The notes under the pieces were generated by a model. It searched no databases, was not told where the DNA came from, and worked only from the letters and a program-made list of their open reading frames with translations. DNA of 64,000 nucleotides from Streptomyces sp. HPF1205 (GTDB taxonomy: Bacteria; Actinomycetota; Actinomycetes; Streptomycetales; Streptomycetaceae), in assembly GCF_020400825.1 (NCBI RefSeq), contig NZ_JAINVH010000014.1, positions 62,001-126,000 on the forward strand. The letters run 5' to 3'. The position numbers and the translations under genes were made by a program. Shown here one piece after another: positions 23,433 to 33,272 of this stretch. The stretch's first letter is position 1. Every line of letters starts with the position of its first letter.

Positions 23433-24212
23433 ATGGACGCGAAGCGAGAAGCAGAAATACTGGAGACGTTCGACGCGCAGATGCGGCGGGATGCCGCGGG
23501 CGGGGTGCGCGTCGGGCGGGTGGTGCGGGTGAGCGGGCCGGACACGGCGTCGTGGAGCGGGGTGGTGTGGTCCGACCTGGACGAGGCGGGCGCCGACGAG
23601 GCGATCGCGGAGCAACTGCGGTGGCTGGCGTCGCCCGAGGGGAAAGGGCGGGAGTTCGAGTGGAAGCTGTACTCCCACGACCGGCCCGCGGACCTCGGTG
23701 AACGGCTGCGCGCGGCCGGGTTCGTGCCCGAGCCGCCCGAGACGCTGATGGTCGCGGAGGTCGCCGCGCTCCCGACCGAGGTACGGCTGCCCGCCGGGGT
23801 GCGGCTGGAGCCGGTCACCGACGAGCGGGGCGTCGACCTGCTCGCCCGCGTCCACGAGCAGGTCTTCGGCACGAGCGCCGCCCGCCTGCGCGAGCGCGTC
23901 CTGGCGCAGCTCGCCGAGGCCCCCGGCGAGGTGGTGCTGACCCTCGCGATGGCCGGCGACGAGCCGGTGTGCGGTGCCCGGATGGAATTGAACCCGGGCA
24001 CGGACTTCGCGAGCCTGTGGGGCGGCGGCACCCTGGAGGCGTGGCGCGGCCGCGGGATCTACCGCGCGCTGGTCGCCCACCGCACCCGTATCGCCGCGGA
24101 CCTCGGCGTCCGCTACCTCCAGGTGGACGCCTCCGACCAGAGCCGCCCCATCCTGCAACGCCTCGGCTTCGCCTCCCTGTCCGTAACGACGCCCTACCTC
24201 ACCCAGGGGTGA
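23433..24212 (+). CDS. GNAT family N-acetyltransferase
   Basis: 259 aa from the ATG at 23433 (MDAKREAEILETFDAQMRRD). The acetyl-CoA motif is in the C-terminal half (GGTLEAWRGRGIYRALVAHR), followed by RYLQVDASDQSRPILQRLGF, the usual beta-5/alpha-5 hallmark. The N-terminal half is divergent, as in Streptomyces fused GNAT proteins. It ends 2 nt before the MOSC gene, so the two are probably translated together. Substrate unknown. Confidence 0.88.
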   Translation: MDAKREAEILETFDAQMRRDAAGGVRVGRVVRVSGPDTASWSGVVWSDLDEAGADEAIAEQLRWLASPEGKGREFEWKLYSHDRPADLGERLRAAGFVPEPPETLMVAEVAALPTEVRLPAGVRLEPVTDERGVDLLARVHEQVFGTSAARLRERVLAQLAEAPGEVVLTLAMAGDEPVCGARMELNPGTDFASLWGGGTLEAWRGRGIYRALVAHRTRIAADLGVRYLQVDASDQSRPILQRLGFASLSVTTPYLTQG

Positions 24213-24214
24213 CC

Positions 24215-24928
24215 ATGTCCGCACCGCCCACGCCGTCCCTGTCCTTCGTGACCAGCGTCAACGTCGGCCGGCCGCGCCCCAACCCGTGGAAGCGCCTGGA
24301 CGCCACGGGCATCGACAAGCGGCCGGTGCCGGGTCCGGTGCGGGTCGCCGCACCCGGCCCGAAGGGCACCGGCGCGGTCGCTCTGGAGGGTGACCGGGTC
24401 TACGACATCAAGAACCACGGCGGCGACGACCAGGCGGTGTACGCCTACGCCCGGGAGGACCTCGACGTCTGGGAAAGGGAGTTGGGCCGGGTCTTCGCCA
24501 ACGGTTCGTTCGGGGAGAACCTCACCACCACCGGTATCGACGTCAATTCCGCGCTGATCGGCGAGCGGTGGCGGATCGGCCCGGAGGTGGTGCTGGAGGT
24601 GTCCTGCCCGCGCATCCCGTGCGCGACCTTCGCCGGCTGGCTGGACGAGCGCGGCTGGATCCGTACGTTCACGCGGGCCGCGCGCCCGGGACCGTACCTG
24701 CGGGTGGTGGAGCCCGGCGAGATCGGCTCGGGCGACACGATCACCGTGCTGTCCCGGCCCGAGCACCAGGTGACGGTCGCGCTGTCCTTCCGCGCCCTCA
24801 CCATGGAGCCGGAGCTGCTGCCGCTGCTGGTGGACGTCGAGGCGCTGCCGGCCCCGGACAGGGACGCGATCCGGCGCCGCCTCGCCAAGGGCACCGGGGG
24901 CGCCAAGGGCGCCGGGGACGGCGCGTAG
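24215..24928 (+). CDS. MOSC domain protein (YiiM-like)
   Basis: 237 aa. MOSC (molybdenum cofactor sulfurase C-terminal) domain: GDRVYDIKNHGGDDQAVYAY, NGSFGENLTTTGIDV, VLEVSCPRIPCATFAGWLDE with the conserved Cys expected to bind sulfur or cofactor, then RPGPYLRVVEPGEI and GD. Relatives bind molybdenum cofactor and help reduce N-hydroxylated compounds. ATG at 24215 lies 2 nt after the GNAT stop. Confidence 0.9.
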   Translation: MSAPPTPSLSFVTSVNVGRPRPNPWKRLDATGIDKRPVPGPVRVAAPGPKGTGAVALEGDRVYDIKNHGGDDQAVYAYAREDLDVWERELGRVFANGSFGENLTTTGIDVNSALIGERWRIGPEVVLEVSCPRIPCATFAGWLDERGWIRTFTRAARPGPYLRVVEPGEIGSGDTITVLSRPEHQVTVALSFRALTMEPELLPLLVDVEALPAPDRDAIRRRLAKGTGGAKGAGDGA

Positions 24929-24960
24929 GCCGCCTCCGGGCGCGCATCGCCGCGGCTGCC

Positions 24961-24966
24961 TAGGGT
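24961..24966 (+). promoter_or_regulatory. -10 box of a probable leaderless SDR transcript
   Basis: TAGGGT at 24961-24966 ends 6 nt before the ATG at 24973, with no ribosome site between. This is the standard arrangement of Streptomyces leaderless mRNAs. A clear -35 is not visible. Confidence 0.55.
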
Positions 24967-24972
24967 GTGGGG

Positions 24973-25752
24973 ATGACCACTTCACTGGTGACAGGGGCCA
25001 GCGCCGGGATCGGTGCCGCGTTCGCCCGGCGGCTGGCGGCCGACGGCCACGATCTCGTCCTGGTCGCGCGCGACGGGAAGCGGCTGGCGGACTTCGCCGC
25101 CTCGCTGGAGGCGCGCCATGGGATCCGGGTCGAGGCGCTGCCCGCCGACCTCGCCGAGGACGAGGGCATCGCGGCGGTCGAGGACCGGCTCAGGCGTACG
25201 GACGGCCCGGTCGACGTGCTGGTCAACAACGCCGGCTTCGGCAACAAGGGGACATTCCTGCAGGCCCCCGTCGCCGACGAGCTGCGGATGCTCAAGGTGC
25301 ACTGCGAGGCGGTGCTGCGGCTCACCGCGGCCGCGGCGGAGAGCATGCGGGCGCGGGGCCGCGGCTCGGTGATCAACGTCGCCTCGGTCGCCGCCTTCGT
25401 CCCGCGCGGCACGTACGGTGCGAGCAAGGCGTGGGTCGTGCAGTTCACCCAGGGCGTGGCGTACGAGCTCGCCGGCTCGGGCGTCCGCTTCCTCGCCCTG
25501 TGCCCGGGCTTCGTCCGTACCGAGTTCCACGACCGCGCGGGGATGAAGGCGTCCAACGTCCCGTCCTGGGCCTGGCTCGACGCCGACAAGGTGGTCGCCG
25601 CCGCGCTGCGCGACCTCGCCCGCGGCAGGACGGTCAGCGTTCCCGACCCGCGCTACAAGGTCGCGGCGGCCCTGGCCCGCCACACTCCCGCCGCGCTGTT
25701 CGGCGCCACCTCCACGCGGGCGGGGCGCCGCTACGACCCGAAGAACACCTGA
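24973..25752 (+). CDS. Short-chain dehydrogenase/reductase (classical SDR)
   Basis: 259 aa. Cofactor motif VTGASAGIGAAFARRLAADG, NNAGFGNKG, and the catalytic Ser-Tyr-Lys set in VINVASVAAFVPRGTYGASK (Ser of VASVA, Tyr and Lys of YGASK). The Arg after the first strand (VARDGKRL) suggests NADPH. The chosen ATG (24973) follows a -10 box rather than a Shine-Dalgarno; GTG at 24967 is the alternative. Substrate unknown. Confidence 0.92.
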   Translation: MTTSLVTGASAGIGAAFARRLAADGHDLVLVARDGKRLADFAASLEARHGIRVEALPADLAEDEGIAAVEDRLRRTDGPVDVLVNNAGFGNKGTFLQAPVADELRMLKVHCEAVLRLTAAAAESMRARGRGSVINVASVAAFVPRGTYGASKAWVVQFTQGVAYELAGSGVRFLALCPGFVRTEFHDRAGMKASNVPSWAWLDADKVVAAALRDLARGRTVSVPDPRYKVAAALARHTPAALFGATSTRAGRRYDPKNT

Positions 25753-25757
25753 GGACC

Positions 25758-25806
25758 GGAAACATCCGAGGCAAGGAAACATCCGAGCCCGGAAACGCCC
25801 GAGGCC
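25758..25806. repeat. Three tandem copies of a 16-17-nt unit
   Basis: Units starting GGAAACATCCGAG at 25758, 25775 and 25791 (the last diverged to GGAAACGCCCGAG), directly after the SDR stop and running into the terminator stem. Confidence 0.8.
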
Positions 25807-25841
25807 CGGGGTCCGCGCGTGTCGCGCGGACCCCGGGCCTC
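25801..25841. terminator. Bidirectional intrinsic terminator
   Basis: Perfect 19-bp GC-rich stem (25801-25819 with 25823-25841) and only a 3-nt loop, between the convergent SDR and groEL genes. Confidence 0.9.
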
Positions 25842-25880
25842 ACCCGGCCGGTCCGGACCCGGGGGGCCGGACCCGAGGGG

Positions 25881-27503
<1,623 letters not shown>

Positions 27504-27632
27504 TGCCTGGAACTACCTCGTCTACTCGTCAGTGCGGGGCGGCAGAGAACGTCAAGGAAACCGCCCCGGGCCCGGCCTCAAGGGCACGGACAACCCGGGG
27601 CGGGATCACGGCTGCGGCGGTGGGGCCTGGGC

Positions 27633-27941
27633 CTACTTCTCGACGATCGCGAGAACGTCGCGGGCCGAGAGAACGAGGTACTCCTCGTTGTTGTACTTGA
27701 CCTCGGTGCCGCCGTACTTGCTGTAGAGGACGACGTCGCCCACGGCCACGTCGAGCTCCACGCGCTTGCCGTCCTCGATGCGGCCCGGGCCCACGGCCAG
27801 GACTACGCCCTCCTGGGGCTTCTCCTTGGCGGTGTCCGGGATGACCAGGCCGGAGGCCGTGGTCTGCTCGGCGTCGAGCGGCTGGACCACGATGCGGTCC
27901 TCAAGCGGCTTGATGGCAACCTTGGTGCTGGCGGTCGTCAC
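27633..27941 (-). CDS. groES: Co-chaperonin GroES (Hsp10)
   Basis: 102 aa, full length. Contains KVAIKPLEDRIVVQPLDAEQ, the mobile loop (TTASGLVIPDTAKEKPQEG) and GDVVLYSKYGGTEVKYNNEE. It caps GroEL rings. First gene of groES-groEL1. The start at 27941 matches the family N-terminus; upstream are a housekeeping promoter and two CIRCE operators. Confidence 0.98.
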   Translation of the reverse strand: MTTASTKVAIKPLEDRIVVQPLDAEQTTASGLVIPDTAKEKPQEGVVLAVGPGRIEDGKRVELDVAVGDVVLYSKYGGTEVKYNNEEYLVLSARDVLAIVEK

Positions 27942-28046
27942 GATCCGACCTCCCCCTTCAAAGGGCTCACGGGAGTGTCTGTCAGGGTCGGCGACCTGGT
28001 AGGCCCGTCGTCGCGGGTGCCGGACCTGCCCGTCGCTGTCTGCTTA

Positions 28047-28073
28047 CTGGCACTCAACGCTGTCGAGTGCCAG
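28047..28073. promoter_or_regulatory. CIRCE operator, promoter-proximal copy
   Basis: CTGGCACTC-N9-GAGTGCCAG, a perfect 9-bp dyad close to the CIRCE consensus (TTAGCACTC-N9-GAGTGCTAA). Expected to bind the HrcA repressor. It covers the predicted transcription start of groES. Confidence 0.9.
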
Positions 28074-28078
28074 ACCCG

Positions 28079-28107
28079 AGACTAGGACGCTCTTAGCACT
28101 CGGTCAA
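28079..28107 (-). promoter_or_regulatory. Housekeeping promoter of groES-groEL1
   Basis: On the minus strand TTGACC (28107-28102), 17-bp spacer, TAGTCT (28084-28079). The -35 lies within the upstream CIRCE and the start point falls at the other, so HrcA binding would block RNA polymerase. Confidence 0.85.
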
Positions 28108-28119
28108 GCGGAGTGCCAG
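28093..28119. promoter_or_regulatory. CIRCE operator, upstream copy
   Basis: TTAGCACTC-N9-GAGTGCCAG overlaps the -35 of the groES promoter. One mismatch between arms relative to a perfect dyad. Confidence 0.9.
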
Positions 28120-28197
28120 ACGTGCACCCATGCGGACGACAGCGGCCCCCGCGCTCCCCTCGGCCCGGCCGCGTCAGCCCCCGTGGACAATGGGCAC

Positions 28198-29373
28198 GTG
28201 AACGGAGAAGAGTTCGCCGCCCTGCTCGGGCCGGCGGGCCGGAGCGTGCTGGAGGCCGTGCGGGACGTGGGGCCGGAGGACGAACTCGCGGCGGTCACGC
28301 GCCTGAGGAGGACGTACGAGGCCGGGCTGGTGTCCGCCGCGATGAGCCAGGCGCGGCTCAGGCGGCGGGCCGCGGCGAAGTTCGGGGCCGACGCGGAGCT
28401 GATGTACTTCACCCCGTCGGGGGTGGAGCAGGCGACCCGGCGTGTCGTGGCCGAGCACCGGGCCGGGCGGCTGCGGGCGCTCGGGGTGGGCCGGGTGGTG
28501 GACCTCTGCAGCGGCATCGGCGGCGACGCGCTGGCGTTCGCGCGGGCCGGCATCGAGGTGGTGGCCGTCGACCGCGACCCGCTGACGTGCGAGGTGGCGC
28601 GGGCCAACGCGCGGGCGCTGGGTCTGCAGGACGCGATCGAGGTGCGGTGCGAGGACGTGACGCGGGTGCCGACGCGCGGGTACGACGCGCTGTTCGCCGA
28701 TCCCGCGCGCCGCACCGGCCGGGGCCGGACGTTCGACCCGGAGGCGTACTCCCCGCCGTTGTCGTGGGCGGTGGGCGCCGCCCGCGGCGTCCCTTACGCG
28801 GCGCTGAAGGTGGCGCCCGGCATCCCGCACGAGGCCGTCCCGGCGGAAGCGGAGGCCGAGTGGGTCTCGGACCGCGGGGACGTGAAGGAGGCGGCGCTGT
28901 GGTTCGGTACGGCGCCCGGCACCGTCCGCGCGACCCTGCTGCCTTCCGGGGCCGCCCTGTCGGCGGCCGAGCCGCTGCCGCCGCCCGAGGTGCGGCCGGT
29001 GGGGCGGTTCCTGTACGAGCCGGACGGCGCCGTGGTGCGCGCCCACCTGGTCGCGGCGGTCGCGGCCGGCGTGGGCGGCGGGCTGCTCGACGCGACCATC
29101 GCCTACGTGACGGCCGACGAGCCGCGCCCGACCCCGTACGCGACGGCGTACGAGATCACCGACGCGCTGCCGTTCAACCTCAAGCGGCTCAAGGCGCTGC
29201 TGCGCGAGCGCGGGGTGGGCGTGCTCACCGTGAAGAAGCGCGGCTCGGCCGTGGAACCGGAGGAGGTGCGGCGCCGGGTCGCGCCGCGGGGCCCGAACCG
29301 GGCCACGGTCTTCCTGACCCGGGTGGCCGGGACGCCCTCGATGCTCATCGGGCAGCCGCTGGACGGCCGCTGA
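28198..29373 (+). CDS. Class I SAM-dependent methyltransferase with THUMP-like C-terminal domain
   Basis: 391 aa. SAM-binding motif VVDLCSGIGGDALAFARAGI, acidic residue after strand 2 (VVAVDRDPLT), and FADPARRTGRGR at the active-site position (DPAR instead of DPPY/NPPY). The C-terminal part (VGRFLYEPDGAVVRAHLV, LPFNLKRLKALLRERGVGVL) matches the THUMP-like domain of a conserved actinobacterial family whose substrate I do not know, perhaps RNA. GTG at 28198 is chosen: GACAAT at 28186-28191 could be a -10 box of a leaderless mRNA; GTG at 28183 is the alternative. Divergent from groES. Confidence 0.85.
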   Translation: MNGEEFAALLGPAGRSVLEAVRDVGPEDELAAVTRLRRTYEAGLVSAAMSQARLRRRAAAKFGADAELMYFTPSGVEQATRRVVAEHRAGRLRALGVGRVVDLCSGIGGDALAFARAGIEVVAVDRDPLTCEVARANARALGLQDAIEVRCEDVTRVPTRGYDALFADPARRTGRGRTFDPEAYSPPLSWAVGAARGVPYAALKVAPGIPHEAVPAEAEAEWVSDRGDVKEAALWFGTAPGTVRATLLPSGAALSAAEPLPPPEVRPVGRFLYEPDGAVVRAHLVAAVAAGVGGGLLDATIAYVTADEPRPTPYATAYEITDALPFNLKRLKALLRERGVGVLTVKKRGSAVEPEEVRRRVAPRGPNRATVFLTRVAGTPSMLIGQPLDGR

Positions 29374-29427
29374 CGCCGGCGGGGCGGGTCCGGTGGGCCG
29401 TACGTCCGGTGGACCGTACGGGCGCGG

Positions 29428-30309
29428 TCAGACGTAGTCCTCCAGGTTGGCGACCGTGAAGCCCTGGGCGGCGATCTCCTTCAGCAGGTTCGCGGTCATT
29501 TTGGTCATCGACTCGCCCTTGAGCTGCGCGGGGCCGCGGAAGTGGGCCAGGATGATGTCGCCGGGGTGGAAACGCTTGCCCGGGTCCTGGAAGGTGACCC
29601 GCTTTATCTGCATCGACTCCCGCCACAGGATGATCGCCCGCAGGCCGCCGCAGGACTTCACGGCCTCGCGGGTGGCCGTGTTGTAGGCGCCGTACGGCGG
29701 CCGGAACAGGCCGGGCCGCACCCCGTACTCCTTGGCGAGCTTGCCCTGCTGGGCGCAGATCTCGTGCTTCTGCGCGGCCAGGGACTTCAGCGGCAGGTCG
29801 GGGTGGCTGAGGGTGTGGTCCTCGATGGAGTTGCCGAGCCGCTGCAGCGGGCGGAAGTAGCCGTAGTCGCTCTTGATGATGTCGTCGGTCAGGAACATCG
29901 TGAACGGCACCCGCAGGTCCCGCATCATCCGGACGAAGGCCGGGTCCTTCTCGGCGCCGTCGTCGAAGGTCACGAAGACGATCTTCTTGTCGGTGGGGAC
30001 GCGGCTGACCACCGGGACGACCGGGCCGCCGGTCCGTACCGGCTTCACCGCCGGCGGGGCGGGCGGGAGCGCGAGGACGGGGATGCCCCACTTGCGGAAC
30101 GCGGCGGCGCGGGCGGCCGGGCCCGGCTCCGGGTCGCCGTTCTTCCGGCCGCCCCCGCCGGACCCGCCCGTCGTCCTGGTCGCGCCCGCCGGCGGGCCCG
30201 TGTGGGCCGGGGAATTGGAGGAGGAGACGCTCGAACATCCGGACAGCACGCCGGAGACGAGGACCAGGCCTATGGCGGCCAGGAGCGGGAGAACCGCTTT
30301 CAGACGCAT
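29428..30309 (-). CDS. Polysaccharide deacetylase lipoprotein (NodB domain)
   Basis: 293 aa. Signal peptide with lipobox (LLAAIGLVLVSGVLSGC, Cys25), then a Ser/Gly/Pro linker and a NodB fold from about residue 107: FVTFDDGAEK (catalytic base and metal Asp), HTLSHP (metal His pair), RPPYGAYN and the C-terminal IILAHF His. All metal and catalytic residues are present, so it should be an active carbohydrate esterase (CE4) on the outer face of the membrane, acting on peptidoglycan or another N-acetylated glycan. Monocistronic by position. Confidence 0.92.
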   Translation of the reverse strand: MRLKAVLPLLAAIGLVLVSGVLSGCSSVSSSNSPAHTGPPAGATRTTGGSGGGGRKNGDPEPGPAARAAAFRKWGIPVLALPPAPPAVKPVRTGGPVVPVVSRVPTDKKIVFVTFDDGAEKDPAFVRMMRDLRVPFTMFLTDDIIKSDYGYFRPLQRLGNSIEDHTLSHPDLPLKSLAAQKHEICAQQGKLAKEYGVRPGLFRPPYGAYNTATREAVKSCGGLRAIILWRESMQIKRVTFQDPGKRFHPGDIILAHFRGPAQLKGESMTKMTANLLKEIAAQGFTVANLEDYV

Positions 30310-30408
30310 GGAGGGGTGCCCTGTTTCGGAGCCGGGGTAACCGCGGTCGCGGGTGCGCGCCCGGGGGTGGTGGTCCCGGCCGCGCGCCCACCCTGGCTGA
30401 TGCGGGAT

Positions 30409-30681
30409 TCAGGCCCTGGGTTCCACGGACACCGACATGAACCGCCAGCGGTGGATCTCGCGGCGGACCAGCACGGGGTCGGGGTCGGGCAGTTCGGGCA
30501 GCTCGGCGTCATAGGGTGCGTCCCACCAGGTGATGACCAGCACCCGGTCGCCCGGCGCGGTGAGGAACTCCCGGCGGCGGGGCGTCCCGGGCAGGGCGGG
30601 GGCCTGCGCCCTGGCCCAGTCCAGGAGTTCGGGGCCGCGGCCCTCGGCGGCGGCGGCCTCCCACATCAGGGTGACGGTCAT
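30409..30681 (-). CDS. 90-aa protein translationally coupled to tsaD
   Basis: MTVTLMWEAAAAEGRGPELL start; its ATG overlaps the tsaD stop as ATGA (30678-30681), so translation is coupled. The pattern (first strand TVTLMWEA, helix, FLTAPGDRVLVITWWDAP, final strand HRWRFMSVSVEP) looks like a small alpha+beta ferredoxin-like dimeric barrel, as in antibiotic-biosynthesis-monooxygenase proteins, but no active-site residue is certain. Function unknown. Confidence 0.75.
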   Translation of the reverse strand: MTVTLMWEAAAAEGRGPELLDWARAQAPALPGTPRRREFLTAPGDRVLVITWWDAPYDAELPELPDPDPVLVRREIHRWRFMSVSVEPRA

Positions 30682-31874
30682 CCGTACAGGTTGTCCTTGC
30701 TCAGCTCGTGGTCGTGGTCGTGGTCGTGGCCGTGGTCGTGGCCGTGGGCCTGACCGTGGACGTGGGCCCGGGCCTGTCCGCCGGTCTCCCCCGCCCGTTC
30801 CTGGGCCCGCTCCCGCGGGGCAGGGTGCGTGTGGCCCGGGACCGACACCTCGGTCAGCGGCAGCGAGGAGTCGGCGGGCAGGTCGAAGGTGGAGGCGGGG
30901 CGGCCACGGGCCACCATCTCGGCCCCGAGGGCGGCGACCATGGCTCCATTGTCCGTGCACAGGCCGGGTCGCGGCACCCGCAGCCGGATGCCCGCGTCCT
31001 CGCAGCGCTCCAGGGCCAGCGCGCGCAGCCGGGAGTTGGCGGCCACTCCCCCGCCGATCATCAGGTGGTCGACGCCGTTGTCCTTGCACGCCCTGATCGC
31101 CTTGCGGGTCAGCACGTCCACCACGGCCTCCTGGAAGGAGGCGGCCACGTCGGCGACCGGCACCTCGCGGCCCTCGCGGCGGCGGCCCTCGACCCAGCGG
31201 GCCACGGCGGTCTTCAGGCCGGAGAAGGAGAAGTCGTACAGCGGGTCGCGTCCGCCGGTCAGGCCGCGCGGGAACGCGATGGCGGCCGCGTCGCCCTCGC
31301 GCGCGTACCGGTCGATGACCGGGCCGCCGGGGAACCCGAGGCCGAGGACGCGGGCCACCTTGTCGAAGGCCTCGCCCGCCGCGTCGTCGATCGTCGAGCC
31401 GAGCGGGCGCACGTCGCTGGTGATGTCCGGGGCCAGCAGCAGCGAGGAGTGGCCGCCGGAGACGAGCAGCGCCATCGTCGGCTCGGGCAGCGCGCCGTGT
31501 TCGAGCTGGTCGACGCAGATGTGGGAGGCGAGGTGGTTGACGCCGTAGAGCGGCTTGCCGAGCGCGAAGGCGTACGCCTTGGCCGCCGACACGCCGACCA
31601 GCAGCGCCCCGGCCAGCCCGGGACCGGCGGTCACCGCGATGCCGTCCAGGTCGCGGGCGCTCACGCCCGCCTGGTCCAGCGCGCGCCTGATGGTGGGGAC
31701 CATCGCCTCCAGGTGGGCGCGGCTGGCCACCTCGGGCACCACGCCGCCGTAGCGGGCGTGCTCGTCCACGCTGGACGCGATGGCGTCGGCCAGCAGGGTG
31801 CGGCCGCGTACGACCCCGACCCCGGTCTCGTCGCACGAGGTCTCGATGCCCAGCACAAGGGGTTCGTCAGCCAT
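30678..31874 (-). CDS. tsaD: tRNA threonylcarbamoyltransferase TsaD, with His-rich C-terminal insertion
   Basis: Transfers threonylcarbamoyl from the TsaC product to A37 of ANN-decoding tRNAs (t6A), with TsaB and TsaE. 398 aa against about 340-370 usual. ASKHA motifs: LGIETSCDETGVGVV, metal-binding HLEAM and HLASHI, LLVSGGHSSLLL, DFSFSGLKTAV, GGGVAANSRLR, CTDNGAMVA. Between VSVPG and the final LSKDNLYG is a tail of about 45 residues with 11 His, ending QAHGHDHGHDHDHDHE. Overlaps rimI by 8 nt (ATGGCTGA) and the downstream 90-aa gene by 4 nt. Confidence 0.97.
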   Translation of the reverse strand: MADEPLVLGIETSCDETGVGVVRGRTLLADAIASSVDEHARYGGVVPEVASRAHLEAMVPTIRRALDQAGVSARDLDGIAVTAGPGLAGALLVGVSAAKAYAFALGKPLYGVNHLASHICVDQLEHGALPEPTMALLVSGGHSSLLLAPDITSDVRPLGSTIDDAAGEAFDKVARVLGLGFPGGPVIDRYAREGDAAAIAFPRGLTGGRDPLYDFSFSGLKTAVARWVEGRRREGREVPVADVAASFQEAVVDVLTRKAIRACKDNGVDHLMIGGGVAANSRLRALALERCEDAGIRLRVPRPGLCTDNGAMVAALGAEMVARGRPASTFDLPADSSLPLTEVSVPGHTHPAPRERAQERAGETGGQARAHVHGQAHGHDHGHDHDHDHELSKDNLYG

Positions 31875-32610
31875 GGATCTCGGTTTCCTGTACGTCCGCT
31901 GCTTCTGCGTCTTCGTCTGCGTCCGGCGCGTGCTCGTCCGGGGCCGGTGCCGGTGCCGCCGATGCGTCCGCCGCTGCCGCCGTCGTGCCATGGGCCGCGC
32001 CCGCGTCCACGGCCGGAGCGCCGCCGGTGGCCTCGGTGCCGCCGGCGCCGCCGGTGCCGTCGCGTACCGCCGCGGGGGCGGCCGCGCCCGGCGCCGGGTC
32101 GGCGAGCCGCATGACCAGGGCGTCCACGTTGCCGGGCTGGTAGTAGCCGCGGCGGATGCCGATGGGTTCGAAGCCGAACCGCCGGTAGAGGCGCTGGGCG
32201 CGCTCGTTGTCGACCCGGACCTCCAGGAGCACCTCGTGGCACTCGGCGGCGGTGGCGGCGCGCAGCAGCGCGGTCAGCAGTGCCGAACCCAGGCCCGTGC
32301 CCCAGTGGTCGCGAGCGGTGGCGATGGTCTGCACGTCGCCGGTCCCGGCGACCGCGGCGAGCCCGGCGTACCCGACGATCCGGCCGCCGCCGTCCTCGGC
32401 GACGACATACGTGCGGGTGCCCCCCGGGTGCCGCGCGTCGGCGAGTTCGGACCAGAACATGCCGCGCGACCAGGCGTCCTCGGGGAACAGCTCCTGCTCC
32501 AGGGCGATCACGGCGTCCAGGTCCCACCAGCGCATGGCCCGAAGCGCCACCCCGCCGGTGTGCGGCCCGCCCCGGCCGTCCGGCCCGGCCGGCCTGTCCG
32601 GTGCGGTCAC
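31867..32610 (-). CDS. rimI: Ribosomal-protein-alanine N-acetyltransferase RimI-like, with acidic Ala/Pro tail
   Basis: GNAT enzyme normally acetylating the N-terminus of ribosomal protein S18; in actinobacteria usually encoded between tsaB and tsaD, as here. The domain spans about 20-165: LRAMRWWDLDAVIALEQELF, acetyl-CoA loop ARDHWGTGLGSALLTALL, VDNERAQRLYRRFGFEPIGI and RRGYYQPGNVDALVMRL. Another 80 or so residues rich in Ala, Pro, Asp and Glu follow and are not part of the fold. GTG at 32610 overlaps the tsaB stop as GTGA; the end overlaps tsaD. Confidence 0.93.
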   Translation of the reverse strand: MTAPDRPAGPDGRGGPHTGGVALRAMRWWDLDAVIALEQELFPEDAWSRGMFWSELADARHPGGTRTYVVAEDGGGRIVGYAGLAAVAGTGDVQTIATARDHWGTGLGSALLTALLRAATAAECHEVLLEVRVDNERAQRLYRRFGFEPIGIRRGYYQPGNVDALVMRLADPAPGAAAPAAVRDGTGGAGGTEATGGAPAVDAGAAHGTTAAAADASAAPAPAPDEHAPDADEDAEAADVQETEIHG

Positions 32611-33272
32611 GTGGGCAGGACCGCCTTGTAGCCGGCGGGGACCTGCGCGTCGGGGCGGCGCAGGTAGAGCGGGAGCGGGGGCTCGAAGGGCTCGCCGGCG
32701 GCGAGCCGGTGCGCCGCCAGGGCCGCGAGCGCGCCCGCCGACTGGTGGGCGGGGTCGGGCCGGTGGCCGGTGAACACGTCGGGGTAGAGAGCGGCTCCCG
32801 CGCCCACCGCGGGCAGGCCGCGCACGGCGTCGGCGATGTCGGCGGGGCGGTCCACGGCGGGCTCGGTGACACGGCGGCCGGGGCCGTCGTACCGCGCCCA
32901 GTAGACCTCCTTGCGGCGGGCGTCGGTGGCGACCACGAACGGGCCGTCGAGGCCGGCCTCGCCCGCCGCCCACGCCAGCCCGTCGAGGGTGCACACGCCG
33001 TGGACGGGGATGCCGAGGCTGTCGCCGAACGCGGCCGCCGTGACCAGCCCGACCCGCAGCCCGGTGTACGGGCCCGGGCCGACGCCGACCACGACGCCGG
33101 TGACCTCGTCCAGGCCGCGGCCGGCGGTGGCCGTCACCCGCTCGACGGCGGGGACGAGCAGCTCTCCGTGCCGGCGCGCGTCCACCGTGGTGGATTCGGC
33201 GAGCACCTTTTCCCCGTCGTGCAGGGCGGCGGTGACGGCGGGTGTGGCGGTGTCGAAGGCAAGCAGGAGCAC
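32607..33272 (-). CDS. tsaB: tRNA threonylcarbamoyladenosine biosynthesis protein TsaB
   Basis: 221-aa ASKHA-fold partner of TsaD in t6A synthesis. N-terminal LLLAFDTATPAVTAALHDGE, RRHGELLVPAVERV and GVGPGPYTGLRVGLVTAAAF are characteristic; catalytic metal residues of TsaD are absent, as expected. First gene of tsaB-rimI-tsaD-(90 aa), all joined by 4-8-nt overlaps. ATG at 33272. Confidence 0.96.
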   Translation of the reverse strand: MLLLAFDTATPAVTAALHDGEKVLAESTTVDARRHGELLVPAVERVTATAGRGLDEVTGVVVGVGPGPYTGLRVGLVTAAAFGDSLGIPVHGVCTLDGLAWAAGEAGLDGPFVVATDARRKEVYWARYDGPGRRVTEPAVDRPADIADAVRGLPAVGAGAALYPDVFTGHRPDPAHQSAGALAALAAHRLAAGEPFEPPLPLYLRRPDAQVPAGYKAVLPT

